Part shown: positions 7,680-16,972 of the stretch, piece by piece
Numbering within the stretch: position 1 is the first letter of the stretch
Layout of the letters: each line of letters opens with the position of its first letter
From: Chitinispirillaceae bacterium
Lineage (GTDB): Bacteria > Fibrobacterota > Chitinivibrionia > Chitinivibrionales > Chitinispirillaceae
Length of the DNA stretch: 37,340 bases
NCBI GenBank assembly: GCA_016929415.1
Contig: JAFGIW010000161.1
Span: forward strand, 1-37,340
Direction: 5' to 3'
Position numbers and translations under genes: made by a program
Notes under the pieces: model-generated
What the model was told of the DNA's origin: nothing
The model's input: only the letters and a program-made list of their open reading frames with translations
Databases searched by the model: none

Positions 7680-9200
7680 TCAGAATCCGAACCGCATCGA
7701 TATATTGATCACATCGAACACATGGAGCGTATTGTATTCATACGACCCGTCCAGAGACAGATACCTGCCTGCCAGCTGCTCGGTGTTCACCTTGAGTCCG
7801 AATCCCCCGGTGATCTTCCACGGGGTTTCGTACGGTGCCATGATCTCACGCTGTATGCCCGCACGCAGAAGGAAGAGATTGAAAAATTCATGCTCCAGCC
7901 CGCCCGCCATTTTCCATGGCTGGTCTTTGTAAAGAGGAATCTGTCCTTCCGCGATAAGAAAAGTTGAGTACCCGGCCTGAAACGTGCCGCCCATCAGGAG
8001 TGTCGACGGCTGCGGTTCGAAATACCGCATGCCGGTCTTTACGTTCTTCCAGTAGTTGAGTACCGGCACATCACGGAAAAGAAGGCCGTAACGTATCTGG
8101 TCGGAGACCTCCCACAGCAACCCCAGGTCAAGCCCCATTCCGAGCGAACTGCCTCCCGAAGAAATATCCGAAGTGCTTTTAACGCGCTTGCCGAGTACCT
8201 TTACATTGGCGCCCAGCGAGAATGGGCGTATGAACGACGGCAGGCGGTTGAATTTATAGGCGAATGCCGATACGAAATACAGTTCGGTCATTAAATGGTC
8301 GCGGTCTGCGCGGTAGAGCAGGGCCTGTCCGAATCCGATCTCACGGGTCGCTTTATTGGCATATGATGCGGCAAAGTTGTCGAGTCCGAAACGGTACTGG
8401 TAGGCAAGTACCGCCTCGGGTCCCGCCACCCAGGCCAGTCCCGCGGGATTGTACAGCACTCCGTAGGCGTCGTCCGAGGCGGCGACATACGCGTTCGCCA
8501 GGGCCGCCGGCCGTGCAAAAAGCGGCACGCCGGTCGTCGCCAGCCCGCTCTGCGGTTCGTCGAGATACTCCGCCGCGATTTTTTCCGTCTTCTGTTCAAC
8601 GCCGTAATTGATCGCTCCATAGAGTAGGCCGGCCCCGATGCATCCCGCGGACGATATAAGAAATTGACGTTCGTTGTGTACCTTGGGACCGTAATAGTTC
8701 TCCATTGCACTGTTTTTCGCGCCTTCATGGCCATGCAGTTTCTCTACGGCCGCCTTCAGGACATCGGCGGGCGCCACACCGGGCGCACCCTGAATGTTTA
8801 CCGTTTCCACGGTTGTGCGGGTACTAACGTCGATCAGGGTCATCCGGACACCGCAGCGGCTGTTTCTCCATTCGATACTCCCGAAAAGCATGCGGTCCAT
8901 GCCCGTTGTCTTTCCGATATCGAGAACGCACCGCGGGTCGCGGCAGTGCAGGGGCATCTTTTTCCCGCTCTTCGACAGCCCTTTTTCGAGCGCAGCCTGG
9001 TCATAACACCGGTAAAAGCCGATATCATTTACCAGCGCGACGAGGTCATACTGTGCCTTTCCGGCGATTTCCGCCGCACGGTCGAACTGCTCGAAGTTCA
9101 GGATGCCGATGTTGATACGGCTCTCCGCCCCGGTATCGGGATCCTTCGCCGCCGCCGTTCCTGCCGACACGATACATAGTACAACCAACAGTGCTTTCAC
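7680..9200 (-). CDS. PorV/FadL-like outer-membrane protein with CsgG/TolB-like N-terminal domain
   Basis: I start the protein at GTG 9200: GGAGG precedes it at proper spacing and a signal peptide (KALLVVLCIVSAGTAAA) begins directly. The frame is open to 9392, but that extension overlaps the upstream gene. Length is 506 residues. After the signal, about 130 residues resemble the alpha/beta nucleus of CsgG/TolB-type periplasmic domains (INIGILNF, MLFGSIEW, VRMTLIDVSTRT). The rest is an outer-membrane barrel of the PorV/UPF0164 kind, with SDDAYGVLYNPAGLAWV and alternating aromatic strands ending in NISMRFGF. PorV proteins act as shuttle or anchor factors in type IX secretion. The gene lies 23 nt after a protein with a sorting-type C-terminus. 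Confidence 0.88.
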   Translation of the reverse strand: MKALLVVLCIVSAGTAAAKDPDTGAESRINIGILNFEQFDRAAEIAGKAQYDLVALVNDIGFYRCYDQAALEKGLSKSGKKMPLHCRDPRCVLDIGKTTGMDRMLFGSIEWRNSRCGVRMTLIDVSTRTTVETVNIQGAPGVAPADVLKAAVEKLHGHEGAKNSAMENYYGPKVHNERQFLISSAGCIGAGLLYGAINYGVEQKTEKIAAEYLDEPQSGLATTGVPLFARPAALANAYVAASDDAYGVLYNPAGLAWVAGPEAVLAYQYRFGLDNFAASYANKATREIGFGQALLYRADRDHLMTELYFVSAFAYKFNRLPSFIRPFSLGANVKVLGKRVKSTSDISSGGSSLGMGLDLGLLWEVSDQIRYGLLFRDVPVLNYWKNVKTGMRYFEPQPSTLLMGGTFQAGYSTFLIAEGQIPLYKDQPWKMAGGLEHEFFNLFLLRAGIQREIMAPYETPWKITGGFGLKVNTEQLAGRYLSLDGSYEYNTLHVFDVINISMRFGF

Positions 9201-9223
9201 AGCCGCCTCCGGTGTCTTTCCCC

Positions 9224-12200
9224 TTATTTCATAAGAACAATATGTTTCATTACCCGCCGCTCTTTGCCATTTACTTTTGCAGTCAACACCGCGAAATACC
9301 TTCCATTGCGGCACATCCTGTCGCCCTTCATCGCGATGACATGATCGTTCCCCGCGGGATGCAGCTCCTGCGGGGAGGTGCGGCCGTCCCACCAGACCTC
9401 GTACGGCAGGTTATCGGCATTCTGCAAAACAAACGACCATACAAGGTCTCCGAGAATGGTGTAAATGCGCAGGCGCACCTCGGAGCGCGACTCTTTTATG
9501 TCGGCCTGAATCCGTATGCAGGCGCCGCCGTGCTGCGGTGTCCGGTCTTCGGTGTCGAACGGATGGTGATGAGGAATGATGTAGGGTGAAAAAGGATTCG
9601 GGGCGACCTCCATCAGAAGCGCGTCCGAGGGTTCATACACGAGACAGTAACGTGAAAAATGGGTCAATGCCGCGCTTACCGTTTTCCCGTCGGATGCGAC
9701 CCGGGAATTGATGAGCGGCTTCCAGAGGAGACTGTCCTCAATCCACTGAGCCACCGCAAGCCGCTGTTTTCCCGACGCTGCCTGCTGCTGCATGTTTTTC
9801 GGAACGTCAAGTCGCAGGCGGATGCCGTCTCCGCTGAAATCAAGCGCCACGTTTTCAAGCTGCCGGATCTCATAGGCGAGCGTATCGACGGTACGAATTG
9901 CGCCGAATCCCCGCTTGAACTTGTTTTTCAAGTTCGAATTTCCAATCTCAAGCAACCCGATATCGCCGCCGCTTACCACATACGGCGGGAAGACAACGCT
10001 GCAGCCGGCTCGATTGCCGACGGTATCGGACGAAGCCCTGTCGACAATCATGAATTGCACGTTCAGGCCCGGCCGGGAGCTCTCGTTATTCCGGTATTCG
10101 CCGCTCACCGCACCCACGGACGCAAAAACCCTCACCATACCGGCGAAATTTCTTTTCGGTTTGAATACGCCCGATGCGCCGATCGTTCCCGCATCACCCG
10201 GACTTATCGACCATTGCGGAGTAAGATCGAGCAGGACGCCTTTATCATCACGTCCACGGGCGATGAATTCGGCCTGATCGGTTGCGGCGGTCGATATCGG
10301 ACCCGGGTTTTTTGCGTCGATACGTACAACCGCGATCGATTTTATGGGGAAGCCTGTCACCATAAACGTGACGGTATCGCTTTTCGCAAGCCCCGGCGCC
10401 AGCGGGATTTTCGACGTATCCACCGTCGCTACCAGGGTCACCGGCGCGGTCGTTTTATTGGTTCCCGTCTTCACCGTTGTTTTCAATCCGTCGCCCGGAT
10501 TCATGCTCGATCCCTGTGCATTGATCAACGACCAGGAGATCCCTTCGGGATTCATCGTCGTATCGGGAAGGAACGAGGAACTTACATATCCACTCAATTC
10601 AAAATTTACCTCGTATTTCGATGGGAACGAAAGAACGCCGTCCGTCGAAGGTGCAATCTCGAAACGGGTAAGCATGCTGCGGTCGGGCATGATAAAAGCG
10701 GCAAACGTCTCCCTGTCGTACCCGTAGCGATCGCTCCCCCTCCATCCGATGAAATAATAAATCATCACGCTGCCGTCGCGCGGCGGTACGAAGGAGAAGG
10801 TGTAGGAGGTATCATCGGTAGTGTCGCGCAGGGAGGCGAACAAGGCGGCGACGGCGTCTTTGTAGTAAAGGGCGACCGAATCGAGCCTGCTTCCCGACCG
10901 TATCTCAAGCGAGACCCTTCCTTGATCGGGACGGAGCGTATCCGCCACCCGATGAACGACGCTCATGTCAACGGTATCGGTATGCACCGCCTCGGAATCG
11001 GCCACGGTAAAACGATGGTACGACAGGTCGATAACGGAATCAGGAGCGGCGTCAATCGACACGATATAGATTCCGGATCCGGTTTTCAGCAACGAGTCGC
11101 GCAGCGGGAGCGTTTTGACCAGTGGAGATTGTATCTTGATCGATGCAGACAACGTCGTCTGCCCGGTTGCCTGCCAGACGACGGTCTTGTCGCCGGGTTT
11201 CAGATACAACCGTGCGATCGCGCGCCCACATTTCCCGCCGGCGAACGTTACCGTGTCGCTGCCGGCGACGCTGTCAAGCACCAGCCCGTCTTTTCCCGCG
11301 AGGAACCGATACCGGCCGTCGGGTATATTACGCAGTTCAAAAGTGCCGTTGAACGTTGATTTCCCGGAACTCGCCACCATTGCGGTACTCACCTCGATAA
11401 GGCTGATGTCGGCATTCCGGATTGCGGCGCCGGTCGCCGTCATGATAACGGCGCCGGCAAGTATCCCGAGCCCCTGCAGGGTATCGTTGATCGTTTGTGT
11501 CGTTTTCGGCAATGTCGTGAAAACAACCGGCTCATTTTTTTCGAAAAAGCCGTCGGCGCCGCCGTACATCATGAACCGTTTTTCCCCGGCAAGGCTTGCC
11601 CTGAAATCGCCGTAGGTCGGGTCGGACAGAACGGTTAATGAATCCGTCGAACCCTCCCTGATAAAAAGCACCTTCGCATTGGTAATCGGGGCGGTGACCT
11701 CACTCCCCCCTACCCACGTCGTTCCATAGATATACCCCGTCACCAGCGTTGCACCCGGTTCAAGGACGACGGTGACCGACCTGGCGCTCATGACATCGAT
11801 CGACTTGTTATACGAGGTGAACCCGGTTTTTTCCGCCGTAACCGCATAAGTCCCGGCCTGGACCGTAAACGCAAACGAACCATTCTCGGGCGTTGAAGGG
11901 ACTTCGCCGATCAGCGTCCCGTCTTTGTAAACCCGTACCCGCACGCCGAGCAGCGCGTTCCCGTCGGGATTGTTGACAATGCCGGACAGTGTAAAGGGAT
12001 TCTTTTCCAGAATGACCGTGCCGAAATTATAATTTTGAGCCGTTTCGACGGTAATAGCTTTCGGAAGCGTGGTCCGGTATCCCGGCATGGTTACCACTAT
12101 GCGCCAATCCGCCGCATAACAGTTGAGGACAAAATTGCCCAGCGCATCGGCTTTTACGTCCACCGTATCGCCCCTATCGGAAACTCCCTGGACATTTGCC

Positions 12201-13708
12201 AGATTAACGCCCTTGGATGACGCATCGAGCACTTTACCGTAAACGGTCGCGTCGGGGCGTTCGAGAAAGAAGGTTTCCGTCGTTTTCTCCCCGTTCCTCA
12301 CAACGATGGTTTTCGATTGTTCCTCGAATTCATTCTTGACGGCGGTGACCCGGTACGTCCCCACCGGACGCTCACGGTCGATATATCCGGTATTATCGGT
12401 GTAAAAAAGCAACGGCGCTTCGAGCGATCCTTCGAGAACCTCGACTTTGAGTTGAACCAGCCCCACGGGAATAGTATCAAGATCGTCTCCGGCGCCGACC
12501 GAAATCAGCTCTTTTGTGTAAATTCTCATACTTCCGGTCGAGGCTTCATAGTTGAATCCCACCGTATCGCCTACCGTACCCGCGCCCTGGTTGTTTACCG
12601 CGATCACCCGCCATACGTATTTGTTGCTCGTCAAAACCGACGCGGCATCGATTTCAACCGAGTCGACCTCGTCCGCCCCGCCGTTTCCGTGTGCGACCAC
12701 TTCGGTCTGATATACCACAAGCTGTGCGTTGAGCCCTTCAAAATCGGAGCCGACATAGATATACACTTTATAGGTATTCGCCGCGCTGTCGCAATTTTTC
12801 CATTTGAAAACGACCTTTCCGTTTCGCTCGGCGGTGAGGGTGACATTTTCCGGATACGTGGCCACCGGTTTCCGGAGCGATGTGCCGGTTATAGTGAATT
12901 CCCCGGGAGGCAGTTTGACTTTTGTCGACGAAAACGCGGGATGGTTACCGTAATTGTTCAGCACCACCCACGAATAGTACTGTCCGGGAGAAAGCGGCGG
13001 CGGATCGGCGGTGATGGTGTTCGACGGATCGGGTGCGCCGTAAATCATCTGGGTCGATGGGGTAATTGCCTGCCAGATGATGCTCAATCCCTGAAGGTTG
13101 ACCTCTCCGGTCGTGTCGATTTTTATTATATCATCGGATAAAACCAGATGATAATACGGAACGCCGGTATTCGCGTTCCACTGGAAAGTCGGCGTCATGC
13201 TGGTGATGGTCCCGGTCGGACCGACCCAGTCGACCGGATCGGGGCTTTCGATCATAAGCTGAAACTCATTTGAGACGAAGGTGTCGTTTTTCATCGGCAG
13301 TGCGACGATGCAATAGAAAACACCGAATCCCATGTTATTCTGATCGATCGCGCGAAAAGCAGTGCCGCGTTTTGCGATCGGACTGGAGGCCGTCGGTGCG
13401 AAATAAATATTGTTTTTAAGACTGTCCTTGGAATTATTGACGGTATCGGTATTATACGGTGCAGTAATAGAATAGCGGTAATTCGCCGGATTGCCTCCGC
13501 CGGGCGACCGGTCAAAATAGATACTCCCCGAATCGGGCGCCGGAAAGGACGGGCTGCGCGAAACCCCCGCCCATTTCACCCAGAGCACCTTGCTTCCCGC
13601 TTGAGTGCCGATCGGCGCCTCAACGATCACATAATCGGTGGATTGCTGAGCGGACACGCAGAGCCCCGCCAGAAAGACCACTATTCCCGCTGCAGTACGC
13701 ATTGTCAT
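9224..13708 (-). CDS. Very large secreted multidomain protein with FlgD-like C-terminal sorting domain
   Basis: 1494 residues with a Sec signal peptide (residues 1 to about 20, ending VSAQ). Residues about 130-390 contain fibronectin-III-like strands (FKWKNCDS, YKVYIYVGSDF). From about 484 to 850 there are several carboxypeptidase-regulatory-like (CarboxypepD_reg) beta-sandwiches, marked by repeats of the type SGIVNNPDGNALLGVRVRV. Further Ig-like sandwiches follow. The last 130 residues contain APNPFSP, LRIYTILGDLVWSF, WWDGRT and GRYFAVLTAKVNG ending HIVLMK, a FlgD-Ig or type IX-like C-terminal domain. No catalytic motif was recognised, so an adhesive or scaffold role is likely. It lies 43 nt after a barrel gene and 23 nt before a PorV-like gene: one operon. 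Confidence 0.92.
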   Translation of the reverse strand: MTMRTAAGIVVFLAGLCVSAQQSTDYVIVEAPIGTQAGSKVLWVKWAGVSRSPSFPAPDSGSIYFDRSPGGGNPANYRYSITAPYNTDTVNNSKDSLKNNIYFAPTASSPIAKRGTAFRAIDQNNMGFGVFYCIVALPMKNDTFVSNEFQLMIESPDPVDWVGPTGTITSMTPTFQWNANTGVPYYHLVLSDDIIKIDTTGEVNLQGLSIIWQAITPSTQMIYGAPDPSNTITADPPPLSPGQYYSWVVLNNYGNHPAFSSTKVKLPPGEFTITGTSLRKPVATYPENVTLTAERNGKVVFKWKNCDSAANTYKVYIYVGSDFEGLNAQLVVYQTEVVAHGNGGADEVDSVEIDAASVLTSNKYVWRVIAVNNQGAGTVGDTVGFNYEASTGSMRIYTKELISVGAGDDLDTIPVGLVQLKVEVLEGSLEAPLLFYTDNTGYIDRERPVGTYRVTAVKNEFEEQSKTIVVRNGEKTTETFFLERPDATVYGKVLDASSKGVNLANVQGVSDRGDTVDVKADALGNFVLNCYAADWRIVVTMPGYRTTLPKAITVETAQNYNFGTVILEKNPFTLSGIVNNPDGNALLGVRVRVYKDGTLIGEVPSTPENGSFAFTVQAGTYAVTAEKTGFTSYNKSIDVMSARSVTVVLEPGATLVTGYIYGTTWVGGSEVTAPITNAKVLFIREGSTDSLTVLSDPTYGDFRASLAGEKRFMMYGGADGFFEKNEPVVFTTLPKTTQTINDTLQGLGILAGAVIMTATGAAIRNADISLIEVSTAMVASSGKSTFNGTFELRNIPDGRYRFLAGKDGLVLDSVAGSDTVTFAGGKCGRAIARLYLKPGDKTVVWQATGQTTLSASIKIQSPLVKTLPLRDSLLKTGSGIYIVSIDAAPDSVIDLSYHRFTVADSEAVHTDTVDMSVVHRVADTLRPDQGRVSLEIRSGSRLDSVALYYKDAVAALFASLRDTTDDTSYTFSFVPPRDGSVMIYYFIGWRGSDRYGYDRETFAAFIMPDRSMLTRFEIAPSTDGVLSFPSKYEVNFELSGYVSSSFLPDTTMNPEGISWSLINAQGSSMNPGDGLKTTVKTGTNKTTAPVTLVATVDTSKIPLAPGLAKSDTVTFMVTGFPIKSIAVVRIDAKNPGPISTAATDQAEFIARGRDDKGVLLDLTPQWSISPGDAGTIGASGVFKPKRNFAGMVRVFASVGAVSGEYRNNESSRPGLNVQFMIVDRASSDTVGNRAGCSVVFPPYVVSGGDIGLLEIGNSNLKNKFKRGFGAIRTVDTLAYEIRQLENVALDFSGDGIRLRLDVPKNMQQQAASGKQRLAVAQWIEDSLLWKPLINSRVASDGKTVSAALTHFSRYCLVYEPSDALLMEVAPNPFSPYIIPHHHPFDTEDRTPQHGGACIRIQADIKESRSEVRLRIYTILGDLVWSFVLQNADNLPYEVWWDGRTSPQELHPAGNDHVIAMKGDRMCRNGRYFAVLTAKVNGKERRVMKHIVLMK

Positions 13709-13751
13709 GCATCAAATCCTTTCATAGCGCCGCCGGTACACGGCCGACAGC

Positions 13752-15239
13752 CTAGAAATAGTAGAACACGCCCGTTTTTAATGCCGGCAAAGGGAGAATA
13801 TCAAGTTCAAGGAGCAACTGTAGTTTAGTACCGAGGGCGGTCCCCAGGCTGAGTACCGGAAGGAGCGCGGAACGGCCGAGCTTCATGGGCAACTCGATTT
13901 CGTCCATTTTCTTTCCAAGCAGATTGCGTTTTTCGCCGTAACGGAAATCCATCCCGAAAATTCCGAGATTCAGGAAACTGTGGAAAAGGTTGATTTCCAA
14001 GAGCATGACATGATCGACTGAAATACCATAATCGATTATTATGGAATCCTTGGTAGCGGAACGGGTCGTTCCCGTCTCGAGCGCCACCTGTTCGCGGGCG
14101 ATGCGGTCGAGCTTCATGCCGACTTCACCGAAGAGTTTCGTATAGGAAAATTTCAGTTTATCCGGTACTATTTCAAAACCGAAGGTAAGCCCGGTCGGCA
14201 TTTTCCATATCAGGTCGCTCTCCCGGTACCCGTCGCCGACCTTTGTGCGTGTTGAATAGATGATGCTGTCGGTTGCATTTGCCGTGAGACCCTGGCGCAC
14301 TTCGAAACTGTTCAGGACATCAGGGTCTTCGAGGTCATAGAGAAATTCCCCCGATTCGGGATCGATAAAAAAGGGCAGCTCGTACTTTGCATAAAAACTC
14401 CCCGGCGCTTTTGTCGTGAATCCGAATCTGCCGACTACCGAAAATCGCCATACTTTACAAGCTATAGTAGGCGACCACATTTCGGTTTCGTAATGGCCAT
14501 ACGCAACCCCGTTGATTTTCTCGGAAGGATAATCCAGTTCGTTGCTGATATCAAAATCCGACATTTCGCCGCCGCTCACGGGAATGTCGTAACGGCCGAG
14601 CAGATCGACATCGATCTTTCCCCGCATATCGAGCACGAACACATGGCGATGCAGGTTGAGCGCCAGTTTGACATACCGGTTCACCTCGAAGGCGTAGCCG
14701 AACGTCATCGTCTCCCATGAAGAGGTCAGGCTTACCGGCATATTTACCGTACCGCGCATGAGGAATTCCATACCGCCTTCGATCGAGGTATCGAGTTCGA
14801 TGAGCGGATTTCCCAACATATTATCGTAGCTCAGAAAAAAATTCTGCGTACTGGCAAACGATGCCACACCCCCCATCATCGGGACGTCGACACGGACCGT
14901 CGGATTGGGATTCTGACGCGCACCCGCCGTGGGCCGGAACTCATCGCCGTTTTTAAAAAGCGATTCGTCGGCAAAGAGTGAATCCACCGCCGGATTGAAG
15001 TATCCGGTGTAATCCCGTATGTTGACGGTTTTTTCAAGCGGCAGGTTCAGGCCGAAATACGCTTTCGGATATTCGAACGAAACGTCAAACGGATCATGAA
15101 GCAGGTCGTAGTTGAATCCGATTCCCACCCGTGCCTCGAAGGTCGGCAGTTCTATCTCGGTACCGCCGGAAAAATCATCCGCCGCACCCGCCTGCAGAAT
15201 GAACACACTGATAAGAATGCCCGTGGTCCGTATGCGCAT
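13752..15239 (-). CDS. Predicted outer-membrane beta-barrel protein, unknown family
   Basis: 495 residues from ATG 15239, which follows GGAGGAG; the reading frame extends to 15335 but the extra residues have no signal character. A signal peptide (RIRTTGILISVFILQAGA) is followed by beta-rich sequence with repeated aromatic and glycine strands, such as WRFSVVGRFGFTTKAPG and LTFGFEIVPDKLKFSYTKLFG. It ends KTGVFYYF, with a terminal phenylalanine typical of BAM-assembled barrels. I do not recognise a named family. It is the promoter-proximal gene of an operon with the 1494-residue protein and the PorV-like barrel, so a role in assembling or anchoring that protein is reasonable (inference). Confidence 0.88.
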   Translation of the reverse strand: MRIRTTGILISVFILQAGAADDFSGGTEIELPTFEARVGIGFNYDLLHDPFDVSFEYPKAYFGLNLPLEKTVNIRDYTGYFNPAVDSLFADESLFKNGDEFRPTAGARQNPNPTVRVDVPMMGGVASFASTQNFFLSYDNMLGNPLIELDTSIEGGMEFLMRGTVNMPVSLTSSWETMTFGYAFEVNRYVKLALNLHRHVFVLDMRGKIDVDLLGRYDIPVSGGEMSDFDISNELDYPSEKINGVAYGHYETEMWSPTIACKVWRFSVVGRFGFTTKAPGSFYAKYELPFFIDPESGEFLYDLEDPDVLNSFEVRQGLTANATDSIIYSTRTKVGDGYRESDLIWKMPTGLTFGFEIVPDKLKFSYTKLFGEVGMKLDRIAREQVALETGTTRSATKDSIIIDYGISVDHVMLLEINLFHSFLNLGIFGMDFRYGEKRNLLGKKMDEIELPMKLGRSALLPVLSLGTALGTKLQLLLELDILPLPALKTGVFYYF

Positions 15240-15278
15240 GGGAAACGCTCCTCCGTTGAATGCCCGGTTTAAGCAATG

Positions 15279-15307
15279 ATTATATGGTGGGTACGGGAGG
15301 GAGTCAA
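15279..15307 (-). promoter_or_regulatory. Near-consensus promoter of the surface-protein operon
   Basis: On the minus strand TTGACT (15307-15302) and TATAAT (15284-15279) have a 17-bp spacer. The first gene starts 40 bp downstream with a strong ribosome-binding site. This is the best -35/-10 pair in the window along with that at 2379-2407. Confidence 0.7.
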
Positions 15308-15538
15308 GCGGGAAATTGGAGGGGGGATCAACCATGCCGCGTTTTCTTCGCCGTCAAGGACGAGCGCGTTACCGCATTTTGACAATATCAATTTATCGAT
15401 GCGGGCGGAACACAAATAACCCGAAACAGCCAACCAGGGCGGTAAATGAGAACGTTCATATTTCGACAAGCGCCACGCCCAGATTAACCTGCGGCGAAGC
15501 CGTCAGCGTTGAACCGCCGTGTCGAGCGTCATTTCCGT
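15308..15538. other. Intergenic stretch without a gene
   Basis: No credible coding frame, terminator hairpin or RNA gene was seen between the surface-operon promoter and the next gene's stop codon. It contains the word GCGGCGAAGCCG (about 15493), which recurs at about 32815 in another intergenic region. Confidence 0.4.
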
Positions 15539-16165
15539 TTATTTCATTACCATTAGAATGTTGCTTTCCTGATAGATTCCCGCCTGAAAGCAACACACAT
15601 AAAGCCCTGCCGGAATTGCGCCATTCTCAAGCCTGATGCCATATTCCCCCGGCGACTGCTCTCCTTGTTGTAATAAAACCACCTTTTCCCCGGAGATCGT
15701 ATAAATTCCCAGTCGTACGAAACAGCGCGCCTGAATACTGTAGTTCACCATGACATCCGAATGCAAATATCCGTAAGCGTTGACGCGAATCCTTGTTTGC
15801 AGAGGGTTATTCCGTCGATTGGGAGGAAGGACTGATGTCATTTCGGAAAGAGGCCTGCGCCAAACGCCGTTGCCGTAAGTGCCGGCAAAGATATTGTCGC
15901 CGCTCACGGCAAGGGCGGTGACAGTCGTAATGGTGTTGGCGTCGGCGTTATTGACCCGGGTCCATGAAGAACCGTTGTCCGTTGAACGATAGACATGACC
16001 ATCACCATAAGAGTTATCGGTGCCGACGAAAATAGTGTCGCCGCTCACGGCAAAGGTGTAACCATGTCCGCCTTCCGGGCCGCCCGTCGATACCCATTGA
16101 CCCTGCACTTGATTTGCAAAGAATAAAAAACAAACCGCCGATAGCGTCAGAACATACTTGTTCAC
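15539..16165 (-). CDS. Short secreted propeller-repeat protein with C-terminal sorting domain
   Basis: 208 residues. The GTG start at 16165 follows GGGGAG and opens directly into a signal peptide (NKYVLTLSAVCFLFFANQVQGQ). Two BNR/Ycf48-like repeat units follow (FAVSGDTIFVGT, YRSTDNGSSWTRV, LAVSGDNIFAGTYGNGVWRR). The C-terminal 80 residues form a type IX-like domain (VRLGIYTISGEKVVLL, PAGLYVCCFQAG, ending NILMVMK). Relatives usually carry many more repeats to close a propeller, so this looks like an internally shortened member. A promoter is visible at 16229-16257. Probably cell-surface or released; function unknown. Confidence 0.85.
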   Translation of the reverse strand: MNKYVLTLSAVCFLFFANQVQGQWVSTGGPEGGHGYTFAVSGDTIFVGTDNSYGDGHVYRSTDNGSSWTRVNNADANTITTVTALAVSGDNIFAGTYGNGVWRRPLSEMTSVLPPNRRNNPLQTRIRVNAYGYLHSDVMVNYSIQARCFVRLGIYTISGEKVVLLQQGEQSPGEYGIRLENGAIPAGLYVCCFQAGIYQESNILMVMK

Positions 16166-16228
16166 GATATACTCCCCTTTCCCGATTCCTTTTGAATTGC
16201 CGACGTACGCCCTCTGCCGGTCATCCAT

Positions 16229-16257
16229 ACTTTAGAATAAAATTAAAGAAATGCCAA
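16229..16257 (-). promoter_or_regulatory. Putative promoter of the short propeller-repeat gene
   Basis: On the minus strand TTGGCA (16257-16252) and TAAAGT (16234-16229) are spaced 17 bp. The -35 matches consensus at 5 of 6 positions and the -10 at 4 of 6. The gene starts about 64 bp downstream. Confidence 0.45.
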
Positions 16258-16276
16258 CCATTATCTATAGATACTG

Positions 16277-16678
16277 TTGTCTGAAGACAATACATATCTC
16301 AAGTGGGGAATCTCTTATGCACAATTCCGCTCGAACCCTGCACTGCAAGCGCTAATTCTACTTCGTTGGACCGGCACCGATACCAACAACGGCCAGCCTG
16401 TGCAGTTCACGATAACTTTTACAAACACTACAATTACATGGGACTACAGTGGCACTGTAATGGCGGGGGATATCCTGGAGTATGACAATACTGCAAACTT
16501 GGTTGTGTTCAAATGGGCGAATCATCCAGCATATACTGGCAAGTACCATAAATTCACCTGGAATCCAGAACCTGGTGCAACCGTAAGTATACAAGCATAT
16601 TCAGAGGAGGATTCTCAAGATGCCGCAAAGAGCAGCACGAACGCAAAGTACTCGGCAATCACTCTCACGAAGCAATAG
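16277..16678 (+). CDS. Orphan small ORF, doubtful gene or gene remnant
   Basis: 133 codons beginning at a TTG with no ribosome-binding site; a stop lies three codons before it in frame. The translation is beta-rich and protein-like in composition (QPVQFTITFTNTTITWDYSG, ILEYDNTANLVVFKWANH), which argues that it was once coding. It has no signal peptide or recognised domain. It could be the preserved 3' part of a surface-protein module that lost its start. It sits at the left edge of an A+T-richer patch that differs from its neighbours. Confidence 0.35.
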   Translation: MSEDNTYLKWGISYAQFRSNPALQALILLRWTGTDTNNGQPVQFTITFTNTTITWDYSGTVMAGDILEYDNTANLVVFKWANHPAYTGKYHKFTWNPEPGATVSIQAYSEEDSQDAAKSSTNAKYSAITLTKQ

Positions 16679-16913
16679 TGCTTACCGGCTACGGTACTTT
16701 GCCTCATATGACGTTGCAGTTTAAAATGGCCGGTTGTATAATGATAGCTGATAGTGGTGCCCAAGAACTTCGCCCACCAGACCAAGCCCGCCATTTCGCG
16801 CAGTATATCAAGGAGACGCTCCGTGTCCGGCTGCCTTGGGCAGTGCGCGAAATACATAGGCGCGAAACAGCGGGCTTTGGCCGACACATTGTTGAAGTCA
16901 ATTCGGTCACCAG
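16679..16913. other. Intergenic stretch, no supported gene
   Basis: Short overlapping frames exist on both strands, but none has a ribosome-binding site or recognisable protein sequence. I looked for integron attC-like palindromes here and did not find convincing ones. Confidence 0.4.
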
Positions 16914-16942
16914 CTGACAGGAATAAAGAAACGAATTATAAA
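16914..16942 (+). promoter_or_regulatory. Promoter of the small lipoprotein gene
   Basis: CTGACA (16914-16919) and TATAAA (16937-16942) are separated by 17 bp, with 5 of 6 matches in each box. The ATG follows 30 bp after the -10. This supports the small downstream ORF as a real gene. Confidence 0.55.
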
Positions 16943-16972
16943 TCCGGGTGCCTTGAGAGAAATAAAAGAAAA

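Noticed and set aside
9659-11359. Long plus-strand open frame (566 codons) opposite the 1494-residue protein
   Set aside because: It has no ribosome-binding site and an Arg/His-rich antisense composition. The opposite strand has a clear signal peptide and domains.
12317-13141. Plus-strand open frame (274 codons) opposite the same gene
   Set aside because: Antisense shadow without domain sequence or translation signals.
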